Positions 46,106 to 56,576 of a DNA stretch of 64,000 nt are shown here, one piece after another. Position 1 is the first letter of the stretch. Every line of letters begins with the position of its first letter. A program made the translations under genes and the position numbers. The notes under the pieces are model-generated. The model saw nothing but the letters and a program-made list of their open reading frames with translations. It did not search any database and was not told the DNA's origin. The stretch comes from Bryum argenteum (Eukaryota; Streptophyta; Bryopsida; Bryales; Bryaceae), in NCBI GenBank assembly GCA_037043015.1, contig CM073328.1, positions 18,263,495 to 18,327,494 of the forward strand, read 5' to 3'.

Positions 46106-47384
46106 GAGTTAGTGTTTAAAGTATAAAGGATTTCAAAATTGTTTCCTTTCAGTTTCAGAATGATTGTTAACTACAATAAGAGGATAGTATTTGTAGAAAT
46201 CCAGTAGCTCTCAAGAGTAGGTTTCCTTCTTCATGTGGCTAAGATTTGCTACTCAAGAGGTACTGGATTTCAAAAGCATCTTGTACAAGAAACCCTAGGA
46301 CTTGTAGTATTTGATTTGTTGTGGAGGAAACCCTAGTACTTGTTGTATTTGATTTCTTGTAGAAGATGTCTATGATGATGTCTGCAAGATGTCTTAGAGC
46401 ATGTCTATGAAGATGTCTAAATGTGTTGATGAAATTCTGTTTTGGAGGGTGGGACATAAGGGGTCGGGGCAGCAAAACAGGATCTGAGGCCGCGAAGCGA
46501 CATGCGTGCTTGTAGGTGAGTGAAACAGATGTATGCATAGATGTCTATAACGTTGTTTTTAATGATGTCTAGAAGGATGTCTGAAGAAATGTCTAAGAAG
46601 ATGTTTGCAAGAATGACTAACTGTGTCGATATCTTGAGGTTAGGAAGTAAACCATCTCAACCTAGGTAGTGCAATTAAATGGAATTAAATCAGATTTTTT
46701 TTACTTTTACAAACCCTTCTTTAAATGCAGTTGATACGGGCTTATTGAATATGTGTAGCGGCCGGACATGCACATGACCATACGGGTATCGACATCAAGC
46801 GATGGTAGTGGAGGGACTTACGGAGTTCAGATTGTGGGTGCGTAGTATATCGTAGTTGTTGACAGGCGTATTAGTAAATATTCTAGTTTGTGTTATCTGA
46901 GGTTTTAATGACCTAAGCAATATATGTTTGACTCATACTTTTTGATGTGATAGTGTTTACAGTTGATGTTATGTGAGACGTCTGTGGATTACGGATCTGA
47001 TGACTATATAAACATCTAAAAATGTCATCCTAGATGTCCTTTCATATGCCCAAAAAACATCAATAGTAACACTGTTGCAAACATCATGTTTAACACAAAA
47101 TATTCACATCGTTGTCCTAGGGGATGTCGCTACAAACATCCGAGCAAACATCACAAATTTAATAAGGACATCAACCTAAACATCATTCTACGCACTGAAA
47201 ACATCTTATAAGACATAAAAATTGTCTTCTAAGATATCTTGTAAGACATTGCATACGTCTCGCAAAACATCTTGTACAACATCTAAGATGTCTTGCAAGA
47301 CATTTAAGTTGTCTTAACTGATGTCTAAATCTATCATGATAGGAGCATAAAACCTCCGCAATATGCTGACGTGGCATGCCATGT

Positions 47385-47520
47385 CATTTTCCCGGGTCCA
47401 CGTCAACTTTTCCCGGGTCCACGTCAACTTTTCCCGCGTGCCACGTCGAATTTTCTCAGGTGCCACGTCGGATTTTTCCAGGTGCCACGTCGGATTTTCT
47501 CGGGTCCACTTAGGATTCTG
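47385..47520. repeat. ~21-24-bp tandem repeat (CCACGTC..TTTTCC core) near the CACTA right end
   Basis: About six degenerate copies of a unit combining GGGTCCACGTC or GGTGCCACGTC with a T-rich half. It sits inside the right subterminal region and is GC-richer than its surroundings. Confidence 0.8.
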
Positions 47521-47834
47521 GCGCTGCCATGTCATCTTTCGTGGGACCATGTAAAATTCCACATCATGATGAATTTCATCCCCATGTGGCACTGCCCGTC
47601 CACTTCAAGCTGATGTGTCATCTACGTGGCACCCACGTGGCACACTTTTTACCCTTCCAAAATTACCTTAAGACATCTTCAATCTTAAGACATATTCCTG
47701 TCTATTTAGATGTCTGTATAGACATCTGTCATGTCTAGGATGTCTTATCGTCTATAACACATCCGAATTAATGTCTACATTGTCTTTATAGACATCATTT
47801 ACAACATCACTAAAAACGCAGGTTTCTTATAGTG

Positions 47835-48890
47835 GAAAGAAGAGATAGCATTACATTTGTGTCCAGGGTACCACCAAGCCGGCGCGAGAGCTTAGGGCCT
47901 CTAGTGCCTAAGGCGCGAGCACCACCTGAACCGGCTGTCTCCCAAACCCCAGCCGGGCAGTCCAATCAGAATTGGGAGGGGCACGCAGATCCCATGATGA
48001 ACGTAGTGGCCGTCTTGGGATAGAGTATTTTGCGATGAAGGATGCTATCAAGGGCATCATGAAAGATTTCGGCATCACCAGCTTGGCAGACGTGAAGACG
48101 GTCATTGATAAACGAGCGACCGTCAAGGACGTAAAGTCCTTGGAGCAGAAGGCGTTCCAGATGCTGATGGACATCATAGCTCTAGGAAGTCGTGAAGCTG
48201 AAGGACGAGGCGTTCATTAAGTCCCAGTCGATGCTGAAGACCATACATGAGCTTGTCGCTCGGCTGGCAAGCATCTGCGAAGTTCCGTCCGTAGCCTTGT
48301 TGAACTCCAACCTAGACTAGGCTGGAATCGGGAAGTCCGAGGAATTCAAGAACAATACATTCAAGTAGTTCATCAAAGCTACCATGTCCTATACCAATCG
48401 AATCGGGGATAATAATCAACCGGTGGTTGCTATCCTCGAGTCTGTCTAGGACCAAATAAAAGAAGCCGGATTAAGGCCGCCTCCAACATTTGACTCACCG
48501 GCCAGGAATCCGATAAGTTGTCCTCCCTATGTCACTGTGCCTAGGACGGATGGAGGGTCTTCAAACCTTGTCACTACCAAAGACAAGGGCAAGAAGGTAG
48601 TCAAAGGGGCAACCACTCTTGTTGTAGGGGACTCGTCGGCCTAGAACACCCGTTCTGTGGTCCAGAATCTCTCGGCGGAGGATTGGAATAAGTCGCCGGC
48701 TGCCCAAAAGCTTCACGAGTAAGGCGGAATATTCATATTAGACGGCGAGGAGTTACAGGCAGAGCAGAGTACATATTCCATTGAGAGCAACAACAACTAG
48801 GAGCTAGATGTGGAGAGTAAGCGGATAAGGGTGCGCCGGATTTCCGCGACCGCTGTAAAACAATCCAAGCCGGCCCCTCGTTGACCACAG
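47835..48890 (+). pseudogene. Unrecognised coding remnant, part 2
   Basis: It continues part 1 (42640-43050). Readable blocks include IMKDFGITSLADVKTVIDKR, KSQSMLKTIHELVARLASIC and a basic C-terminus (SKRIRVRRISATAVKQSKP). Stops fall mainly where TGG, CGA or CAG would fit, and there is a frameshift near 48185. Predicted helical segments and a basic tail would suit a gag-like or DNA-binding mobile-element protein, but no diagnostic motif is visible. Confidence 0.5.
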
Positions 48891-51800
48891 TTTGGCCATA
48901 GTTTGGCGAAATAGGATCTGGATTTGTACTCGGATTAGATTCACGAGTTTCAATACAGACAGTAGGTAGGAATCTTTTTAGGAGAGCAAGCCGCTTTCCA
49001 AAGTATAGGCCTAGTGTAGACGGCTGCCACCAGGGTTTTAGGCCTTAGGGTTTTTCTCTGAGTACTTATATTAGGTGGAGGTTGTACCACCTAATTATTC
49101 CTTACTTGTTAATTAACAACCTCTTATGCATATATTGAATGTGATTCTTATATTGTCTCCTTTTGAGGTCAAGTACTTAGAAGTCTGTATCTACTGTCTT
49201 CGGCTATAAGTTGGGAGTTAGAAATTTGGATCTCTTGCAAAATCGGATTTGTGGGTTTGAAGCTGTGCTAAACATGTTGACAAGTGCCTTGTGTCTTAAG
49301 TCGAATCAGGTTTGCTGAGTGAGGGAAACGCTTGTTGGAACCACTTTATGACTTGGAATCACTTTAGGATCTTCTACGTGACCTGCTAAACTGTACTATA
49401 CGGATTAGTTGTAAGGAGATAATGGATGCCTTTGGATGTTTGTGTGTTTGGATAGTAATTAGACGTGGAATTTTCCGCCACTTAAAATATAAGAGAAATA
49501 GTATTTGTTCATCCCCTCTAGCAAAGGGATACCCTTGGCAATCAAGGTTAGAGTGCGGTATGGAGAGGAGTATGGATATGTGAAAAGGGTAGGAAAGGTT
49601 GGGCTTAGCGTTGTCAAAGTTGCTCCTCTGGTTTGGTTACTTCAAATAATCCTTGGAACGATACACGAGTCACTTTTGCACGTTTATTGCACTAATAAAC
49701 GCACAGAGAATATAATTGGGAGGGGCGTGGTCCGACAAATCTACATTGGCAAAAGGTTCCAACTTCATGCGAGCTAAATACAGTAAATAGTAAATACGAG
49801 GCTCAACGACCTCAAACGTCCCATTTTGGGCTCTTTTCAACATCAAGGGTGAAGACAATATGATGAAGGCTCAGTAGGCTTGGTTGAAGACAATATGCAA
49901 GATAGGTTTTACATGTGGGAACATGAGCAGTCCAAATTCACTTATTATTCCACTCAATATCTTATACTACTAATTATACTATTACTAACCTCACTAAAAA
50001 TTTCTTATTTTGAAACTTGCTGTAAGCAAATATCTTGTACATCGCATATCTGCTGAAAAAGATGTTAGTTGATGAGGTGTTGTACTATAAGAAGAGAGCT
50101 ATGAGCATCACCACCTATATAGAATGAAGCAATTGTGTAGGATAGGCAAAAAGAAAGTTCTAGAAAGTAAGTAGATTGTATGAACACATTTTGAGACCTA
50201 CCTTACATGCTAGGATTCTTTCTTAAAAGTCTCACATTGAATAACAAGGTAACTTGGAATAGTTCAATATGTTGAGGTGGTTAGTAATTGTAATTCTTTG
50301 ATGTAAAACTTGGCAACTCTTCAAAAACATGTTGGCAACCTATGGACTTTTGAAACTATGCCCCATTTGGGCTTAATGACTAACCTTGGCCTACAAAATC
50401 CAAGTTTTTGACTTTTACTTCAAGAATATTATCACATACACCTTGTATGTATAACTATACTAACATCAAATTACAACCTAGAATACTAAAATGTGACCCT
50501 TTATTTAAACTAATTGAAAAAAAAAAAAAAAAAACACTATCTAGAGAGCTAATTGCAAGTAGTCATCTTTTGTGTTGTTGTATATAGATCGTACATAGCA
50601 CATTGTATCACATTATATATTGACATCATACTGTATGTTACAACATCCTATGTAAGATTGTACATTGAAGTTATTTTAATGTGTATATTGTATGGGACAT
50701 CACAGAAGCCTATACCTTAAGACTATATGCAAAAGACTATATATTGTCAATCGTATAAGAAACCATACATCACACTACATACAACAAACCAAATATTGAA
50801 TTCTATGTACCACGTCTACAAAAAATATGATAGAACCATATAGTGCAATTATGCATTGTATGTTGTACAAGTTCTTACCTGTGTCCTCCAGACATGGACA
50901 TCAAAAAGGTCAAATGGAAATTTTAAAAAACATGTAATAAATCCAGATGTGGGTAGCATGTCCTTCGTTATCTTCGTTCCTAGTTCCTAGTTCTCCTCCA
51001 ATTTTCCCTTGATCTCTCGTTCACTCCGTCTTTGCTCTCATTTTGATGTTCTATAATCCTAATCCCTTTCACTCCTTGTTATATAATTGGGATCTTTATT
51101 AATGGTTCCCTATCTTTAAACTCCCGTTCTCGGATCCCATCCTTTGTTCAGTGTTCCCAATTCCCTCATCCCAACTCCCCTTCTTGGTTTCCATCATACG
51201 TTCCTAGTTCCATCATTTATTGGCTCTGTCATCATGACAGAGTCTTTGTATTGGGTCCAGCAACGATTTGCTTAAAAGTCCAATGACCTATCTCCTTCCG
51301 CACTCACACTTACACACGTTTTTTTTGAGTTTTTTCATTCTGCATTCACACTAGCAATCCTTCCACACGCTGTGCCCTATGCCTGGGCCAATTGGAACGG
51401 TAGCGAACGCGGAGAGTGAACACAGCCCCTGCATTTGCTGCTCGGACCCACGAGAAACGGCGACAACTAGCGACGAACGCTAAGCGAGCTCGTTGGAGGG
51501 CAGTGAGGCTTCGCGGGCGGTGAAGCGCCACCTTAGAGGCGAGGGCGGGCGGTAAAGACCTCTTTTAAGCAAAGGTGATTGCAGCCATGGTAGGGGCGGG
51601 GTGAGGGTTCGCAGCAGCTACCAAGAGGATGAGAAAGTGCCACCCCATCCTCCCTCCCATCCCTGGAATTTTAATTTGAACCCCCCCAAGGCCATTTTTG
51701 ATGATTTTGAATTCAGAAATGGGCCCTGCGGCCCCAAATTACTCTAGGAGCCTACTCCATGGCAATTTAAACCAATACACTAAAAAATTAGGGGGCTCCT

Positions 51801-52081
51801 TTATCCCTCCCCATCCAACGCTCATCCTCATCTTCATCCTCTTGGTAGCTGCTGTGAACCCTTAGGCGTAGGGGCGGGCGGTGGAGAGGATGTGGTTTCT
51901 GGTATCAACACTGCCAATCAGAGTCTCACTCCGTTGGGAATGCAAATCTACTGGAACCTTTCGTCTATGAACATGGCGGGTGCGGGAGGGTGCGGCTTTT
52001 GCGCTTGTGTGTGAGTTGCGAGAGAAGCAGGAGGAGTACGCTGCTAGTGGCGGACGAAGTGGAATCGGAGGTACAGCTCTA
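48891..52081. other. Non-coding region with poly(A) tract and AT-rich simple sequence
   Basis: No supportable gene. Contents: degenerate sequence to 50.5 kb; a run of A at 50516-50534; AT-rich sequence at 50570-50880 with imperfect repeats of GTATNTTGTA-like words; a TTCCTAGTTCC-rich stretch at 50960-51240 related to 60440-60957; and a GC-rich patch at 51340-51660 and 51860-52060 that may be part of the promoter of the EXO84 piece. Confidence 0.5.
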
Positions 52082-52140
52082 GTTTTGGGGTTTTGGGGTT
52101 TTGGGGTTTAGGCAGGGTTTAGGGTTTTAGGTTGTGATTC
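52082..52140 (+). promoter_or_regulatory. Telobox-like GGTTTT/TTTAGGG stretch
   Basis: Runs of TTTTGGGG followed by GGGTTTAGGGTTTTAGG. Such interstitial telomere-like motifs are common in plant 5' leaders of housekeeping genes. It lies about 110 bp before the EXO84-like coding sequence, so the EXO84 piece seems to have brought its own leader. Confidence 0.6.
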
Positions 52141-52249
52141 GAATTGATCGGGAGTTGGATAAGGAGAATTGAATTTAGAGAATTAGGTTAGCGGAATCTT
52201 GGATCTACGTATGGTCGGTTGAGGCCGAGAGTGATCTTTGACTGAAGCT

Positions 52250-53708
52250 ATGGGCTCCGTGAAGCCGTCCGTTCGGTATCGGAACGCTGGAGCGCCGTCG
52301 ACTGTACTGCAGTTTCAGCCGGTAGCAATGGTGTTGTTACCGCACTGCCTGTTGGTAATGGAAATCACGTCAATCACCTTTGGAATGAATTGTCCAAGTT
52401 CGAGAAGGAGGATTTTGACGCCCAGGGCTATGTTCAGGCGAAGTGTCAATCCATGAGTGAAAAGGTTAATCCCTGACCATTTGCTTTTCTTCGAAACCCT
52501 AATGTAATTGTGGTTGTTAATGATGCGTTGCTAGAATCACTTCTCGGAATTATCGTGAGAGATGTTTAGGGCTTTCTGCAATTTGACTCTGGTTTTCCAC
52601 CTCGACTTGTGTTGGTTGACAGGGCATACGGAAGCTGTGCGATGATCTCTTGGATTTGAAGAAATCGTCTGCGGAAGAAATGCGCAGAAGTGTTTATGCT
52701 AATTATGCAGCTTTCATAAGGTTCACACTCATTCCTCTCTTTATGGACATTCTTCAGGCATGACAGGAAGGTAGGTAGCAGCGATGGATTGAGTTGTAGT
52801 TACTTCTCCTTGTGTTCTCGGATCAGGATAGCCTCGCATTCTGTACTGCAAGATCTTAAATCTGAAGTCTTAATCGGCACTATGACGTATGATTCACTAT
52901 TATTCGTGGACTTCATTAAACGAGTAGAATCATGATAGTATCTTATTACGGTGATAGACAGTAGATTCATCCGCAGGGAGCCGTAATCATCACATCCTCG
53001 AAGCACCGCTCTGAATTATGTCCGATTCAGCCCTAGTTGTGTTTAAGTTTCATAGAGCAGGTATGCCTGATCCTGGACATCATTGGTCTGGAACAGCGGG
53101 CCAACTGGTCCACACAATTTGATGCTTGTTTCGCTTACCTTCCGATGGTGGATAGTACACTTATTGCACTATGGAGAGCTATTGTGTCTTTCATGTAGAT
53201 TCTGTAGGATTATTTAGACCTCTCAGTGTGGAATATAAAACCACTGGCATCTTTCTTTCTACAGTGTAAGCGCTGTTGGTCTTATGCACGCTTGGTAGTA
53301 GCCTCACTTTCGCTCATGTCCGCACTTTTTCTCCTGTCTCCTCATCCTGTCTCCTCATCGTGTCTACTGTGTGGCAGGACTTCTCGTGAAATATCCGACC
53401 TGGAGGGTGAGCTAGTTGCCATGCGCAATCCTCTAAATTCTCAGGCATCACTTGTTCGTAACTTGGCAGAAAGTGGTGCTTCCAAACCGGCTACTAATAC
53501 CGCTGGGGATGACACTCAAGATAAAGGTCTTCCTCAGCATGATAAGGAACCCTCCCAGCTGGAAAGACGAGCCCAGGCTCTTCCAGATATTCTGGATGTC
53601 CTGCTTGTTGAAAAGAAAGTGGAACAAGCTCTACAGGTCTTAGAAGAAGGTGATAGACTAGTCACAGAAGCATTTCAGTCAACTGGTCACGACCTAAATT
53701 TATCATGA
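52250..53708 (+). pseudogene. EXO84-like exocyst subunit, 5' gene fragment (three exons)
   Basis: Exons end at 52464, then 52623-52720 and 53378-53708, with matching phases. Protein features typical of plant EXO84B-type subunits: HVNHLWNELSKFEKEDFDAQ, IRKLCDDLLDLKKSSAEEM, RRSVYANYAAFIR, SREISDLEGELVAMRN and LPDILDVLLVEKKVEQAL. EXO84 helps tether secretory vesicles at the plasma membrane. Only about the first 200 residues are present; the frame ends at a stop at 53706-53708 and is followed at once by an unrelated gene piece. The likely start (near 52250) is not clear because the frame with an ATG differs from the coding frame. This is a fragment, not a working gene. Confidence 0.8.
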
Positions 53709-53714
53709 TAACTC

Positions 53715-55205
53715 TGATCAGTGTGCGAGACGGGGGTTTTCTACGGCGTTGACTGCGGTAGTTGAAGCTCTTCCTGTTCTACGTGGTGATGATTTGCTTC
53801 GGGTTATACCCTCGAACCTAGAGGTTACGTCTTCTATGAAAAAGCAGGTGAGTTGGAAATTCTGAGTGGTCAAAATTCGTGAGGAGGGTAGGAGCGAGGG
53901 ATTTCTTGTCGGAAGTAAGATATTCATATGATTTTCGTGTGGAACTGATGGCCTGATACGCTAGGAATAACCTGTTGGTCTTTGATCAACTTCATAGTTT
54001 TTTCCTCTCGCCAATGAAGGGTGAAGCTGAGAGTACTTAGCCTAATAATGTCCACCAAGGAGTGGAATTTTCTGAACAACATGTTCTTCCTCGTCGGTAC
54101 TAAGGGAAGGATATTGCTGTATGTCACCGTTTTGCGTGTCGGGCTACTAGAGTATTAAAGTAGTAACTGAGAGTCGAGCAACTGTCACACACTAAAGGAA
54201 GTGATGTAGGGGAATCCAAATCAGTGTATCATTGGTGGATCTTTCCTTGGCATGCCTTTGAAGATTTAAATGTAACTGCTAATATTACTTGCAGTGATCA
54301 CTTCTAAGTTCCTTGTACTTGTGTGACTTCACAGGATGCGAGAGATGGATTGTTAGGTCGCTTGTTTGCGTATGGGTCTTTGATACGAGCAAAGAGGATA
54401 CTTGGTGACGGCACTAGTTTAGAAGAGAAGGGGCTGGCAAATGAGATTGTGGAGCACATAATCACTCTCGCCAAGCAGAAGACTTTTCTCCGGGAGCCAG
54501 CTGTGACTTTGCTCATCGAGCTTCCCAACATGGTTCGTCTTGTTCCATCACTGTATCTTGCAAAGTGATATTACTACTGTTTTTGAGGTCGCATTGTACC
54601 TTTGTGACCACTAGATCCTTACATCTTCACAAACTCTAATTTGGAAACTGACGTTTCTAGGGTTACGTTTCCTCTAGTTTTAGATAAAATCTTTTCTTAT
54701 GTGCTAAAGTTTACTATATTTTACTTGCTTGACATTTTACTGATTATGAAATTTTGAAATTTTTCAGTTGCCTTCAAGTACTGTTACGGATACCGTGTGT
54801 GCTAGTCCTAGTCCCATGTTCAATGAATTGTTGCGGAAGGACGTCGAAAGCTAAAGTGTTGCGGAGGCATTGCTCCTAGTGTTGTGGTTGAATAATAAGC
54901 TCCCTGCTCGGAGCTCACCTTTGGTCCCGGAGTCAAGCAACCTGCAAGACCTGTTTGAGCCATCTCACCTAACCAAACTAATTCCGTGTTTGAAGGTGAG
55001 GTGATTCGAACAAGGTCTTTTGCTGAGTGCTAGGTTCAGTTTTATGAAGGGGAGGTTTTTTGGTGTATTTTTTCTTCAGAAATTGATGTAGATTGGAAAT
55101 CATGAATGCAGGAATCATCTAGCGCCCACCCTTATGTGCACGCCGTTTGGGATCACCTACTAGATCTTCTGTTTGCTCCATGGGTTCATGTGTTCATGGG
55201 TTCAT
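53715..55205 (+). pseudogene. DNA polymerase V / Pol5-Mybbp1a-like internal gene fragment
   Basis: Exons 53715-53847, 54335-54532, 54768-54995 and 55112-~55205 join in frame and keep their introns. Features of the Pol5/Mybbp1a nucleolar family: DQCARRGFSTALTAVVEALP, GLLGRLFAYGSLIRAKRI, LREPAVTLLIELP, and LTKLIPCLKESSSAHPYVHA followed by VWDHLLDLL. A stop (TAA at 54852-54854) lies within the third exon. Both ends of the gene are absent: it begins at the EXO84 break and ends before the satellite array. The match is from memory of family sequences. Confidence 0.7.
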
Positions 55206-55403
55206 GTCGACATTCCTATCGAATGTGCTTTACTTTGTCGCGCTTTCTAATTACCATTATCTCAACTTTCTCGGTTATGATGGTACGTCCTTACCCTATT
55301 TGCTTGGTGAAATCTTACCCTTTTTGTTTGGTAAAGTCGATGGTGATGTATTCAGTTAATAATGATCTTTTCTAGTCTTTGCAGTGCTGCCGTACGGAAT
55401 ATT

Positions 55404-55992
55404 TTCCAATACTCCAATACTTCAATACTTCAATATTTCAATATTTCAATACTTCAATACTTCAATACTTCCATACTTCCAACACTTCAATACTTCAAAT
55501 TCTTCAAATTCCTCAAATTCTTCAATTACTCCAATTCTCAATACCTCAATTACGTCAAAACTTCAAAACTTCAATACTTCAATACTTCAACACTTCAGCA
55601 CTTCAATACTTCAATACTTTATATACTTTAAATTCCTCAAATTCTTCAATTACTCGAATTCTCAATACCTCAATTACGTCAATACTTCAAAACTTCAATA
55701 CTTCAACACTTCAATACTTCAATACTTTATAAACTTTAAATACTTCAAATACTTCGAATTCTTCAAATACTTCAATCACTCCAATTCTCAATACCTCGAA
55801 TACTTCAAATACTTCAATACTTCAATACTTCAAATACTTCAATTACTTTAATTACTTCAAATGTTTCAAATACCTCAAATACTTCAAATACTCGAATCTC
55901 AATACCTCAAATACTTCAATACTTTAAATACTTCGAATACTTCAAGTACTTTAATACTTCATTTCTACAATACTTTAAATACTTAAATAATT
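55404..55992. repeat. Short-period satellite, 8-9-bp unit AATACTTC / AAATACTTC
   Basis: About 590 bp of imperfect AATACTTC units with 9-bp variants (AAATACTTC, AATTACTTC) and some higher-order repetition: blocks near 55490-55610 recur near 55630-55740. Long open frames over it (repeats of NTSILQYF) are by-products of the repeat. Confidence 0.9.
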
Positions 55993-56280
55993 CCACTCAC
56001 TCCAGTCGCTCAAATTACACATTCTACCCAACATGCTCTTTGAAGCCTATTCAAAACTTTTACATAGATAATTCCAGTGACGACCAAGGTCGGAGCTGGT
56101 TTAGTGTACATAGATGGTATGTACGTCGACAAGACAATTCCATTTCGTCACTAGGACAGTTCCAGTTTCGTCTTGCCACCACGACTGTTCTGGACGTTAG
56201 GAGGACAGTTCTGTTTTCAACGGCATCCTATCTCCGTGTCTCCGTGGCTGGGGTGGTTTTAGGGTTTAGGGCTCCAATGC

Positions 56281-56576
56281 TTGAGCCGCACTGGAGCAGC
56301 AGGCGGGCACGCAGCAACCATCGAAAGCATCAAAAGCAAGGCGTCCCGTCGCCTTGCCGAGGGGCGGGAGCGCTTGGAGCGAATGCAAGTGAAGTCCATG
56401 GGAGACTTCCACAAGAACCAGCGCAATCTGCAGAGCCAGATGGAGCTTTTAAAATGGATAGAAGATCAGCAGGAGTCTTGGCAACGGGAACGCGAGGCGT
56501 GGCAACGTGAGCGGGAAGCTTGGCAACGAGAGCGGGAGACCTCGCAACGGAGCGGGAGGCTTCGCAGCGTGAGCAG
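56281..56576 (+). pseudogene. Fragment of a charged coiled-coil protein with WQREREA heptads
   Basis: The open frame encodes a basic/acidic helix-forming protein with SIKSKASRRLAEGRERLERM, then NQRNLQSQMELLKWIEDQQ, and three or more 7-residue repeats WQREREA from a 21-bp DNA repeat (56470-56560). One repeat copy has lost a base; without that loss the frame would end at a TGA near 56575, exactly where P450-like sequence begins. There is no clear ATG in frame upstream. A telobox-like TTTTAGGGTTTAGGG at 56256 may mark its old leader. Function unknown. Confidence 0.55.

Larger units (their letters stand above)
43051..47834. mobile_element. Non-autonomous CACTA (En/Spm) element, 4.78 kb, TSD GAA
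   Basis: The ends are CACTATAAGAAAACCCTG (left) and CACTATAAGAAACCTGCG (right, inverted), extending as inverted repeats for about 25-30 bp. The 3-bp flanks are GAA (43048-43050) and GAA (47835-47837), a perfect CACTA-type duplication. Both subterminal regions are filled with GATGTCT/AGACATC motifs in both orientations, the usual arrangement of transposase binding sites. No transposase is present; the interior has tandem repeats and a nested piggyBac derivative (44151-45130). It would need a related autonomous element to move. Confidence 0.9.

Noticed and set aside
43051-47834. CRISPR-like spaced repeats from the many GATGTCT motifs
   Set aside because: Motifs are short, irregularly spaced and in both orientations, inside an element with CACTA ends and a 3-bp duplication.
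49080-49130. Possible LTR boundary around TGTTAATTAACA
   Set aside because: No second copy of an LTR, primer-binding site or polypurine tract could be seen.
52082-52140. A telomere or interstitial telomeric array
   Set aside because: Only a few TTTTGGGG/TTTAGGG words are present; it fits a telobox in a plant leader better.
55362-55851. Long open frames of repeated NTSILQYF residues
   Set aside because: They are translations of an AT-rich 8-9-bp satellite in three frames and carry no protein signal.
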